Positions 21,365 to 30,722 of a DNA stretch of 64,000 nucleotides are shown here, in pieces. The notes under the pieces were generated by a model. The model was given only the letters and a program-made list of their open reading frames with translations, searched no databases and was not told the DNA's origin. The position numbers and the translations under genes were made by a program. Position 1 is the stretch's first letter. Every line of letters starts with the position of its first letter. The DNA is from Cryoendolithus antarcticus (taxonomy: Eukaryota > Ascomycota > Dothideomycetes > Cladosporiales > Cladosporiaceae). The DNA is taken from positions 1 to 64,000 of the forward strand of contig NAJO01000038.1 in assembly GCA_002077065.1 (NCBI GenBank), read 5' to 3'.

Positions 21365-23503
21365 CTACACAGGCCGTGCATGACTAACATCCGGCACCCC
21401 CTTACCCTCCACGACCTTCGCGCCGATAACAGCAAGCACTGGTAGGTCTGCCAACCTCTCGATGATGTGATGCAACGTGGGCAGGCTTTTCCAGTCCCCA
21501 GCATCGAGCTTGATCTCTGCAGTCTGCGAAGTCTTAACACTCGAGATATCTGCTTTGACGTCTTCCTCGCCAGTCGGCGTAAAGACAGCGTAATCTGACT
21601 CTGCCTTGCCTTTGCTCTCACGTCCGACGGAGGGGATGTAGCGATGCACGATCAATCCAGCATCTGATTCGCCGCTCACGGCGCCGCCTTCTTGGCTCTC
21701 CGATGGTGATAGTCCCGAGATGCTGAACGATCCCCATTGCGTGCCTTGCCAGCCGGCTCTGATGATGACAGAATCTCCAGATCGCTCTGCGTTGATTGCC
21801 GAGTAGATCTTTGGCATACCCAGTTCGTCTCGTCCGGTGATAATTGGGTCTGCGAGGTTCTCGAAAAGCACTGGCATGTACGTACCTGTCACTACCTTGC
21901 CATCTGGCTTCGTGTACTTCACGCCGTGGATATACAGACCGAGGTGATCATAGCCCTTGCCTCCGAGCCAGTCCATGCCGTTAAGAGTTGTGTGCGAAAA
22001 GGACGCAGTTGCTACGCTTGCAGGTGAGAGGAACGAGTAGCCTTCACGGCCAGGCGGAAACAGAGTTTGCAGTGCTGTCCGCGTCGTCTTGAACTTGATA
22101 CTCGTCGTTACGAACAATGACTCCTTGCCGTTCCGAGGTCGACCTAGATGATCTTGCCGCGGACCAGGCATGGGTCCGAATGCTGTAGGCATACGTTGGT
22201 AAACTTGAGGGTTCTTGGCCCATTGATACTCGCGGAACTTCTGCCGTGCGTTGTCGAACTCATCATGGCCGAAGTTGTACGCTGTGAAAGCCTGGTGATC
22301 GACGCCGTGGTCCTTCTTATCCATTCCCAGTACACGCGAGACCCGTTGGATCTCAGTCGCACGGAAGTGGCGGATCTTGTCGTAGAGTGCGAGTCGCTCG
22401 GGTATTTCTTCTCGCGGAGTACCGAGTGGCAGCACGCAAGCGATCGCTGCGCCGTCCTCCATCGCGACACCCGCACCCTGACCCTGATGCGGCAGGAATG
22501 GATGTGCTGCATCTCCGAGAAGTGCCAGACGGCCCTTGTGCCATATCGGCAGCTCGTCCATGTCAAGCAATGGCCAGACTTTGAGGGTTTTCGGATCTGC
22601 CTTTTTCAACAAGTCGACAAGGACTGGGTCGAAGCCATCGTAGCACTTCACTAGGGTCTCCACACTGGCTCCTTGATCCCAGTCGGCACCCGCAGCACTG
22701 GCATTGGATTCGGCGGCCGGGTGCATGCACACAAAGTTGAGCAGCGTATTGTTCGATGTAGGGTAAAAGACAACTCTCCGCTTCAGTCCGTACCAGAATG
22801 CCAGCTCACCCTCGTCCTTCAGGAATTTCTCGAAGCCGGGCACTGCCAACGCAGTCTCCTTGGGCAGCAAAAACCGGAACGCATTCTGTTCACAGGGGAA
22901 AGGCTTGATCTCGGTATTGATCTTGCCCCTCGCCACAGAATGCACCCCATCAGCCCCAAGCAACACATCGCCCTTGACTACCTCCCCACCATCAAGCGTC
23001 AAAGTCGCATTCTCAACATCAAAATCCACAACTTTCACCCCAACGTTCAGCACAGACGGCGTCCCCTTCCCCTCAGCACCAGTAGCAGCCTTCTTCAACC
23101 GCTCATGCAACTGCACCCGATGCGCCAACAACCAAGGGTTAGCCCACATACCCGCCATCCTGCCCACGGGGATCTTCCGCACAAGATTGGAGTCCTTGTC
23201 ATACTCCGTGATGAAGTCGCAAGTGTTCGATCCGAACTTCTCGGCGAAGATGCCAAGCCGTCGAAGGATCCCATTGCTATTGGGAGCGAGGTGGATTGCG
23301 GCACCGGTTTCGCGGGCGAGTTGGGAGCGCTCGAAGAGAGTGACTTTGTGGCCCTCTTGGCGGAGAGCGAGGGCTGCTGTGAGGCCACCGATGCCGGCGC
23401 CCGCTATGAGGATGTGGAGGGGCGAGGTGTCGGAAGTTCCGTTGCTCGTGCTGCCGTTTGCGGTGGACGAGGCAGCGCCATTAGCAGTCCCGTTGGTAGC
23501 CAT
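21365..23503 (-). CDS. FAD monooxygenase fused to an acetoacetate-decarboxylase-like domain
   Basis: Intronless, 712 residues from the ATG at 23503. The N-terminal two thirds is a class A flavin monooxygenase of the salicylate-hydroxylase kind: dinucleotide-binding GAGIGG at 35-40, ALALRQEGHKVTLFERS, and the FAD ribityl motif LLGDAAHPFLPHQGQGAG. From about residue 450 the sequence becomes an acetoacetate-decarboxylase-like domain (SFSHTTLNGMDWLGGKGYDHLGLY, GTYMPVLFENLADPIITGRDELGMPKIY). It keeps the Lys of the GMPK motif (residue 565), the Schiff-base residue of that family. This suggests hydroxylation of an aromatic or other cyclic acid coupled to decarboxylation or a related step. The first 28 residues are Thr/Asn/Ser-rich and disordered. 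The substrate is unknown. Confidence 0.88.
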   Translation of the reverse strand: MATNGTANGAASSTANGSTSNGTSDTSPLHILIAGAGIGGLTAALALRQEGHKVTLFERSQLARETGAAIHLAPNSNGILRRLGIFAEKFGSNTCDFITEYDKDSNLVRKIPVGRMAGMWANPWLLAHRVQLHERLKKAATGAEGKGTPSVLNVGVKVVDFDVENATLTLDGGEVVKGDVLLGADGVHSVARGKINTEIKPFPCEQNAFRFLLPKETALAVPGFEKFLKDEGELAFWYGLKRRVVFYPTSNNTLLNFVCMHPAAESNASAAGADWDQGASVETLVKCYDGFDPVLVDLLKKADPKTLKVWPLLDMDELPIWHKGRLALLGDAAHPFLPHQGQGAGVAMEDGAAIACVLPLGTPREEIPERLALYDKIRHFRATEIQRVSRVLGMDKKDHGVDHQAFTAYNFGHDEFDNARQKFREYQWAKNPQVYQRMPTAFGPMPGPRQDHLGRPRNGKESLFVTTSIKFKTTRTALQTLFPPGREGYSFLSPASVATASFSHTTLNGMDWLGGKGYDHLGLYIHGVKYTKPDGKVVTGTYMPVLFENLADPIITGRDELGMPKIYSAINAERSGDSVIIRAGWQGTQWGSFSISGLSPSESQEGGAVSGESDAGLIVHRYIPSVGRESKGKAESDYAVFTPTGEEDVKADISSVKTSQTAEIKLDAGDWKSLPTLHHIIERLADLPVLAVIGAKVVEGKGVPDVSHARPV

Positions 23504-23998
23504 TTCGATCGACCAGCTTGACAATTTATTTTATATCGACTATCCGCCAGATGCCAGGCTAATTACCAATATCGATTGGCTCGCTACTCTGTGGTGTCAG
23601 CAAGTTCAAATTGCGTAGTGATGATGTTGACGTTACGAGGGTGATGAGTGAAGTGAAGTTCGCACAGCTCCTACATGTACCACGCGCTGACTAGCCGCCG
23701 GAAGGTGTTTCACGGCATGTCGCATGCATTCACTCTATCCAGCATACTCTGCCGTGACCCGGTCAACACGAAGGTCGCCGGCTAGATGGGGTCGAAAGGA
23801 TGTGAGTTGAACGTGGGGACAGAATACCCCACAGGTTCCGGAAAGAGCGCCCACGTCTTCCGACTGCCTGCGAAGGACTTCACTTCGACTGCGACACATG
23901 TTTGTACGGGACATGAAGCAACATAGTCATTCAATGTACAAGTTTGGGTATCGACCTTCCAGCCCCCATCTCCTAACGCCATCTCCTCAGCACCACAT
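23504..23998. other. Intergenic region
   Basis: About 495 bp between the monooxygenase start and the CND1 stop. An open frame continuing from CND1 through its last intron down to 23782 is a readthrough artefact. No other gene was recognised. Confidence 0.45.
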
Positions 23999-26900
23999 CT
24001 AAGCACTAGCCTCCACAACCCTACACCCCTCCCCAACCATCTTAGCAATTTCCTCACTCTTATGCGGCAGCAAACCGAGCGCAAAAGCCACATCATTCCA
24101 CTGCCTCTCATTCCCAGCCCTCGCAAGTCTCGGCGCAAGTTTACTAGCAAGCTGCTTAGCATGCTTGTCCTTTTCAATGAAACTCGCCAAAAACTTGATG
24201 ACGCGGCGGAAACGGTCCTCGTCGAGTGACTCGTCCGAGGAGAGCAGCGAGAACATGTCGACGAAGTGATTGTAGACTGCGTTGTCCTTGCCAGCGAGCT
24301 CGGCGAAGAAGGTGCGGGACATGTCCTGAGCATAGCGTTAGTGAGTGTGGATAGTGAGCTTTTAGGGAGGTGACTTACCCGGACTCGCTCATCACTGTCC
24401 TCCACCAGCTTGGCCATCTCCCCAAGTTGGCCCTTGACTTTGACTTGCCCAGCCAGGATCAAGAACGTCAATGTCATGAGACATGTGCGCTTCACCTGCA
24501 GACTCGAGTCGCTGAGTCTGCGGTACAAGAAGTCCGTATTCTCATCGATGAGGTGATTGAAGCATACAGCCATATCGCCAAGCGCAACCACCAAATTCGA
24601 TCGCGTCGTCGCACTTGGACTGCGCTCCAGTATCGTAATCAGCAGCGACAGATTCGCCTCGCAGAACTCCGAGCTGACGCACATAAGCTTCGCCATGCAC
24701 AGCGCGGCTTGCGCTTGCAGCTCCGCAGAAGGGTAGGCGGTATTGTTCGAGCAAATCTCCTTGACCAGTGGGCCGAAGTTGGCCAGCAACGATGAAGGGC
24801 CGTATAGCAACTCCCGCTCGCGAATGTGTGCTACTGCGTCAGCGAAGTCGTCCTCGTTCGTGCCAGCCATGAGATCGAGTTCTTCCTCGGCTTCTTGAGC
24901 GGCCTTCTCCTCTTTGCTCATCGTTGACTTACGGCCAGCTGCAGGAGTCTTCGCGCCTGGTGTCTTCTTGGTAGGCAAGGCTGCGTCGGCAGCCTTCTCC
25001 TTTAGTGCTTTCCGGCGCTTGAAGTCCTGCTCGATCATCTCAAGGTGCACGATCTGCTTAAGGGCGACATGGCCGACAACGAAGAGAAGCTGGCAGAGTC
25101 CGGTCGCTGACTCCGGCGCTGTTGCGACTTCTTCCTCCTCAACTTCTGTTGGCTCAGGAGGAGGCGTGGGTAGGTCGCTCATCTCGACATCGCCGTCTTC
25201 GTCGATTTGGCTCGTTTCCACAACAGCGTCTGCCACTTCCTTCTTCGCAGGCGCCTGCTTGGCTGTTGCAGAGAATACTGCTCGGGTCTTCCGGCGTAGA
25301 ACCTCGGAGCACTTCACATCCGGGTGCTTGCTGAGTGCGTAGATCGCGCCGACGACTTGCTCGGCAAGCCCGTACCAGTCCTTGCTTTCACTTCGGACCT
25401 CAATCAATGCTCCCAGTCTCGAGATCACAGCATGGTCGTTTGGAAGTCGAATCGAGGGCTTTGCCTCGGCACCCTTTGCCTGCTTGCTCTCAGTCATACG
25501 CATGAGCGCAATGCACGTGTAGCGAGCAACGAGAAGATCCTTGCGACCAATGGAGCCGAGACCGATTCGCAAACATGTCTCCATCTCCTTGACGACGATC
25601 TCCGGGTCCGAGAGCGCGAGCATGCCGAGAACGATGATCGCGCCCCTTCGCTGCTGCTTCGAGATCTCCCGCTTCTGCACGCCATACACTTGCCATAGCT
25701 TGTCGATGACCAGAGTGTTGACTGCCTTGTCCTTCATCATGGTAGCTAGGAGCTGCTCCAAGCTAGTCAGCTCTGCCGGTGAGGCACCAAAGGTCAAGCT
25801 GATCATGTTCCTGGCGACGTAATTTGCGGCATCGTTGGCGTTGAAGTTGTCCGGCGCGTGGAAAAATAGTCCTCGGTAACTCTCGATCAGATGGCTCTGC
25901 ACGCCTTTGCCCTCATCCGAATTCCCCTTCGTCCAGATGAGGCGGAGCATGCGGCGAATGCCGATCTTGGCAGGCTCGAGACTGTATGCGTCGGCCATGA
26001 CGAAGAAGTCCATCGCCTCAACGATCTCGCTCTTGTTCTTGCTGCCCAGGAGCTGAACAATATGAGGACTGGCTTCGTGCAAGATTTCGATGAACTTCAT
26101 GGCTTCGAAGTAGTATCGTCGAGTGAGCTGCAGCTTGCTCAATGCTTCTGCCGTGGCAGCCTCTTCCTGTGCCTTCTGGAAAGCAGCCACTTGCTGTGCT
26201 TCTGTCATGGGCGGGCGATCGTCCTGGACTTGAGTCGCGTCGTCTAGCAGGTGCTCATCGACTGTCGCTTCGGCCTCGATCTCCGCCAGACCAGTCTCCG
26301 CCGGCGGCTTCAGCGCGTTGAGCTCAGCTTCGCATGCTTCTAGCCGCGCACTCCACTCAGTGTAGTTGAGCAGCCCACCATGCATGACAGCGAAGGGGTG
26401 AGTGCCAATCAGCTTGCCGAGCAGCTTGATCGCATTCCGCCGAACGTTACTGCTCTTGTCCTCGAGACTTCGCGCTGCGAGCTCAGCAGCTGCTTGCCTG
26501 CGCTTCGGGAACTTGGTCTCCAGGTCGCATAACTTTGTGAAGACTTGAATCGCTCGCACCCGGCAGTAAGGATTGACGTCGAGGAAGCGCTCCTCGAGAA
26601 CATCGAAGAACGCGTTGATCTGTCCCTTGTGGTTCTCACTCCGATTGCCTTCCTCGATCTTGCTCAGCATGCCGATCAGATTGCCACACACCTCGATGAT
26701 CGCACATCGGAGCGTGTAATTCTCGCTTTCTAGTAGCTTTGCCAGTGACGCGATCTGCTTCTGAACGACTCTCGGTGCCAGCTCACTCAGGCGAGCAACA
26801 AATGTTGGAACTGACTTCGGTCCTTTCGTGTCGTTTGCCGCGAATTCCTTGTTCGAGAGCTCCTTCATGACCTCTTCTGCGAGCTGGGCATAGTCGTACT

Positions 26901-27816
26901 GCTCGGCCAGAATGTTCAGAAGCTCAGCCATCGGCTCAGCCAAATGCTCGAAGTATGTGAGGTTCTGTATGATGCTCGTCTGGGCACCGTACGCATGTCC
27001 ATGATGCTTGATCGCGACACACAATACTTTGAAAGCGTGCATCCGTATTGCTGTACTCTTCACCCTCGTCTCGCTCTCCAGCAGTAAGTAGACTGGACGC
27101 GTGAACAAGCCAGTGAAAGTGTCGCGTTCGCTGGTCGTGACGAAGATTCGGGCCAGCTTCAACTTCATGACCTTTGCCATAGTCTCCATCGCGATCTGCA
27201 GCTGTGTCGTGGAATCCCAAAGGCCATCCTTCTGCGCCGCCTTTCCCTTCGCTGCCTTCTTGCCTCCACGTGCTGCTGGTGCCGAGGGCTTCTCGGCGCT
27301 CTTCGTCTCTACTGCCGCAATGCACCATTGCAGCAAGAATGCGAAGGCCTCTAGTACCTGCTTGTGGTGAGCGCTCTCTTCACCCTCCCCATCAGCCTCC
27401 TCATGATGGATAGTCTCGGCCTCTGCGCCCAGGCCCGAGATCAGCAAATCCAGTAGTCTGCCTAGAGAAGCAGCAGGTATGTAGGAGGTTTGTCTAGAGA
27501 GCGCGAACAAGTCGCCATCAGTAACAGCACTGCGGGAGACCAGCTGTGGGCGCTGGTCTGGAGGAAGGGTGGGCGCGCACTTGCATAAGAACTGCAGACT
27601 GTCGAGATTGACTGCCTGCAGGATCGCCTCTGGGTTTTCGCCAATCGCCTCAGCGATCGGGTTCAGGACACTGTTTATCAGGCCGGGTGTGAACAAGTCG
27701 GCATCGTTCTCGCAGTCCAGCAGTGCTGGGTCGGCGTCGGGTGTGAGGATTGACTGAGGGTCTTCGAGGTATGACTTGAGCGACGCATTCACGTCGAAAT
27801 CGCTACTCTGAGCCAT
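23999..27816 (-). CDS. cnd1: Condensin complex subunit 1 (CAP-D2/Ycs4/Cnd1)
   Basis: Two exons, 27816-24379 and 24325-23999, separated by a 53-nt intron with a CTAAC branch, give 1254 residues. It is the HEAT-repeat subunit of condensin, which compacts mitotic chromosomes. Family features seen are the N-terminal region with VNLDSLQFLCKCAPTLP, the HEAT region NPYCRVRAIQVFTKLCDLETK followed by RSLEDKSSNVRRNAIKLLGKLIG, and the Cnd1 core near the C-terminus (VVALGDMAVCFNHLIDENT, RRLSDSSLQVKRTCLMTL, DSDERVR joined to DMSRTFFAELAGKDN). An acidic and basic linker after the middle HEAT block (SQIDEDGDVEMSDLPTPPPEP) has SP/TP-like sites that could be CDK targets. The ATG at 27816 (MAQSSDFD) is the first in frame. 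It shares a 253-bp promoter region with CDC7. Confidence 0.95.
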
Positions 27817-28069
27817 GTTGGCGACGAGAAGCCAGTGAGTACAGATCAATGCGCTCTTGTGTGGCTGTAGTTTGTCGCATCGTCAGGTAAACAGTGGGAT
27901 CGTAGGATCGCCCAAAGCGGTTAGCCGTGTTGATTTAGACGCGACTTCCTCCACCAAGCACGCGCTCGGAGCCGCACTTGCCATGTGGGATGCATAGCAA
28001 GACACATGCTTTCAGAGCTCTCACATGTACCTGCATAGAAGGCTTACTTGTGTGTAAGCTACCGCAGAT
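27817..28069. promoter_or_regulatory. Shared promoter of CND1 and CDC7
   Basis: Only 253 bp separate the two divergent start codons. The region contains ACGCGA at 27939-27944 and ACGCGC at 27960-27965, close to the ACGCG core bound by MBF-type G1/S transcription factors in yeasts. Co-regulation is an inference from spacing and these short matches. Confidence 0.45.
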
Positions 28070-29446
28070 ATGGCTGCCATATCAAGACGATCACGGGAGA
28101 TCGTACCAATACATATCGACCAACCTGCACCACACGGCAACAGCACAGAGGACGAACCCATGTCCGAGAGTCGAGATCCACTGGACGAAAGCAATGGCAC
28201 AGTCTCTGGAGACGACGAAGAAGTGGACGAGAATGTCGCCGAAGACATCAGACGCTTCGAAGCCAGCTTCAAAGGCATCACTCAGCGCTACAGGCTGATT
28301 AACCGGATCGGCGAAGGCACTTTCTCGACAGTCTACAAGGCCGAAGACCTGCTCAATCATGTCTACGAGAACGAATGGGACATTGACGGCGACAGAGAGG
28401 GCCACACCGCTGCTACGGCACGTCGTAGACCGACGAAAGGTCCCAAGTTTGTGGCAATCAAGAAAATCTATGTCACCTCCTCGCCACTCCGCATACTGAA
28501 CGAGCTCGAATTACTGCACGATCTTAGAGACTCGCTAAACGTCTGTCCACTCATCACCTCGTTCCGCCACCAGGATCAGGTCATTGCCATCCTACCCTTC
28601 TTCCAGCACAAGGACTTCCGAGACTACTACCGCGACTTTCCCGTGTCAGAAATGCGGATCTACTTCTACAGCCTCTTCACTGCCCTCAAGTCAGTGCACG
28701 AAGCAGGCATTATTCACCGCGACATCAAGCCCACCAACTTCCTATACTCACCAGAACAACGCCGCGGTGTGCTTGTTGATTTCGGCCTGGCAGAACGTGA
28801 GGGCGCAGACAATCACTTCTGCGCCTGCGATTATGAAACCCCAAAAAGAATCGAGAAGATCAACAACTCGGTCTACGCTTCCACCCTCACGGCAGCGCGT
28901 GCCATGGGAGCTGAGCCTCGTCCAGCCTACCCAAACAACGACCAGCGGTCTTCCCGCCGAGCGAATAGAGCAGGCACCCGTGGCTTCCGCGCCCCAGAAG
29001 TGCTGCTCAAGTGCACAATGCAGAAGACAGTCATCGACGTCTGGTCCTGTGGTGTCATCTTACTCACATTCCTGAGCAAACGCTTCCCCTTCTTCCACTC
29101 AGCAGACGACATAGACGCCTTCATCGAGCTGTGCACAATCTTCGGCAAGAAGAGAATGCGCGACACGGCTTTACTGCACGGCCAGATCATGCAGACTAAC
29201 ATTCCAACCATCAGCGAGAATGGACACACATGGGAGAAGATCCTGCTGTGGTGCTCAAATCGCTCGAAGAAGGGAGTTGATGGACGGGGTGGCTTGAGCG
29301 ATGAGGAGCTCGAGGCCGTGGACTTCATGAGGTGCTGTTTGGAGCTAGATCCTCGTCAGCGGATTCAAGCTGATGCGGCGCTGGAGCATGACTTCCTCGT
29401 TGGGAACAACATTGTTTCGGATGGGGTGTCATCGGATGAGGAATGA
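28070..29446 (+). CDS. cdc7: Cdc7 (Hsk1) protein kinase, catalytic subunit of DDK
   Basis: Intronless, 458 residues. Kinase motifs are complete: glycine loop IGEGTFSTVYKAED, VAIKK, catalytic loop HRDIKPTNFLYS, DFGLAE and the activation-segment end GTRGFRAPEVLLK. Cdc7-type inserts are visible: one between the glycine loop and the VAIK lysine, and a long one after DFGLAE (with FCACDYETPKR) before the APE motif. With its Dbf4 partner this kinase phosphorylates the MCM helicase to start DNA replication. The N-terminal 70 residues are acidic and disordered. The length is close to that of yeast Cdc7/Hsk1. Confidence 0.95.
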   Translation: MAAISRRSREIVPIHIDQPAPHGNSTEDEPMSESRDPLDESNGTVSGDDEEVDENVAEDIRRFEASFKGITQRYRLINRIGEGTFSTVYKAEDLLNHVYENEWDIDGDREGHTAATARRRPTKGPKFVAIKKIYVTSSPLRILNELELLHDLRDSLNVCPLITSFRHQDQVIAILPFFQHKDFRDYYRDFPVSEMRIYFYSLFTALKSVHEAGIIHRDIKPTNFLYSPEQRRGVLVDFGLAEREGADNHFCACDYETPKRIEKINNSVYASTLTAARAMGAEPRPAYPNNDQRSSRRANRAGTRGFRAPEVLLKCTMQKTVIDVWSCGVILLTFLSKRFPFFHSADDIDAFIELCTIFGKKRMRDTALLHGQIMQTNIPTISENGHTWEKILLWCSNRSKKGVDGRGGLSDEELEAVDFMRCCLELDPRQRIQADAALEHDFLVGNNIVSDGVSSDEE

Positions 29447-30102
29447 TCGGAACGCAAGGCTGTGCAGAGCGGGCGGCGTTTGGCGAGATGTGAGTGTGAA
29501 GGATGGCTCTGGCGTTGATCACTGGCTGGTGGGGGGGACTTGTCATGATACCCAATACATGTATATACTGAGCACCATGAACGTGCGGAGAAGCCTCGCG
29601 GACGTGCACACTCTAGCTAGACTTGGACGTGGACATATCATTGTTTCTTTCTCCTCCATATCAGTGACCGTTAGTGGGGATATGTCGGGACGACTGAGTA
29701 CATTAAAGTTCGCTGCATCTACTACTGAAAGTCGACTGGGATGGTTGGTCTTACTCAGCTTTCAGTGACGCAAGCGAGACTCCAGAGCGTGCCGCAAAGC
29801 TTCCCACACCATCATCGTCAGCCAAGTGCTGCGGTTGATCAGCTGTGCAGTCGCGTGGCATTGCTGCCATGACAGAGGCGCAGGTGTAAGTCAAATAGGG
29901 TACTATTCAATGTCCATCAATCTCTTTCCAGTCTATATCATTCCCTGAATCTATCAAAACTGTCCATCACTAGCCATCTCCACCACTCCTCCGCGAAGAC
30001 CACACGGTGCCAGCTCCGCACGCACACCCTCCGTCAGTCACCCGACCACACACGGGACTACATCGTTGATCAAGCGAAGAACACTCTCTGGGACTAGCCA
30101 CC
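29447..30102. other. Intergenic region
   Basis: About 655 bp after CDC7, presumably its 3' UTR plus the promoter of the small gene at 30103. No other gene was recognised. Confidence 0.45.
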
Positions 30103-30402
30103 ATGTGCCTCATAACCACCCCCAACAAATCCAAGAACTCGCGCCAGGACTCCAACATCCGCCGCGGCGACCGCTACGACGCCCCCCGCCCCGTATCAAA
30201 CTACACGGGCGGTCCCCAAGTTCCCGTCAACACCTACCGCCGCCCTTCCAGGCAGTATGATCGCGCTTCGGTGCCACTCGAGAGGCGGAGCAGGAGCAGC
30301 TATCGCGCGAGCGGAGATCGACTGAGTAGGGTGGAGGTGTATGAGCCGAGGAGGAGTCGTGAGGTGGATATGGTGAGGACTAGTAGGACGTATGTACGGT
30401 AG
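30103..30402 (+). CDS. Small Arg/Tyr/Ser-rich protein of unknown function
   Basis: Open frame of 99 codons with a very good start context (AGCCACCATGTG). The product begins MCLITTPNKSK, has RRGDRYDAPRPVSNY and a run of RRS/RSR pairs, and ends VRTSRTYVR. It is strongly basic, has no signal peptide or membrane segment, and is probably disordered. I do not recognise a domain. Small proteins beginning MC[LIV] and rich in arginine occur in many filamentous ascomycetes, but this recollection gives no function. It lies between CDC7 and the 3' end of the giant gene and could be chance, although the Kozak context and composition argue for coding. Confidence 0.5.
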   Translation: MCLITTPNKSKNSRQDSNIRRGDRYDAPRPVSNYTGGPQVPVNTYRRPSRQYDRASVPLERRSRSSYRASGDRLSRVEVYEPRRSREVDMVRTSRTYVR

Positions 30403-30722
30403 TGGAGGCGGAGGGGTTGCAACACAGGTGTAACTCTGCGTTCGGCAGTGGGGAGGCGGAGGGATTGGTAGATTTGGAGTTGTTGTGCACTGGAGGAAAT
30501 GGCGAGGACAAGGTTGGACTCGATGTACGCCTCGTAATATAACATGAAGTGGCTGAGCAATCAGCGCAGAATGATGGGCACTGTTGACGGCTGATGGTAA
30601 TGGACTACATTGAATGGCTAGGAGTGTTTCGAAGATCATCTCATGAACAAGGTATACAATCAAAATCATGCTCTCGTGTCCCCATATCGATGTAGCCAAC
30701 GCCTGTCGCCTCATACCGATCC
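30403..30722. other. Intergenic region, convergent
   Basis: About 320 bp between two converging stop codons; holds 3' UTRs only as far as I can see. Confidence 0.5.

Noticed and set aside
9610..23503. Secondary-metabolite gene cluster
   Set aside because: Oxygenase and transporter are present but no polyketide synthase, NRPS, terpene cyclase or DMATS backbone enzyme and no pathway transcription factor.
22673..23618. Plus-strand open frames of 282 and 252 codons
   Set aside because: They lie entirely antisense to the monooxygenase-ADC gene and show no domain; shadows of GC-rich coding sequence.
23782..23998. C-terminal extension of CND1 beyond 23999
   Set aside because: It arises only by reading through the 53-nt intron at 24326-24378 into another frame; the spliced end fits the condensin family.
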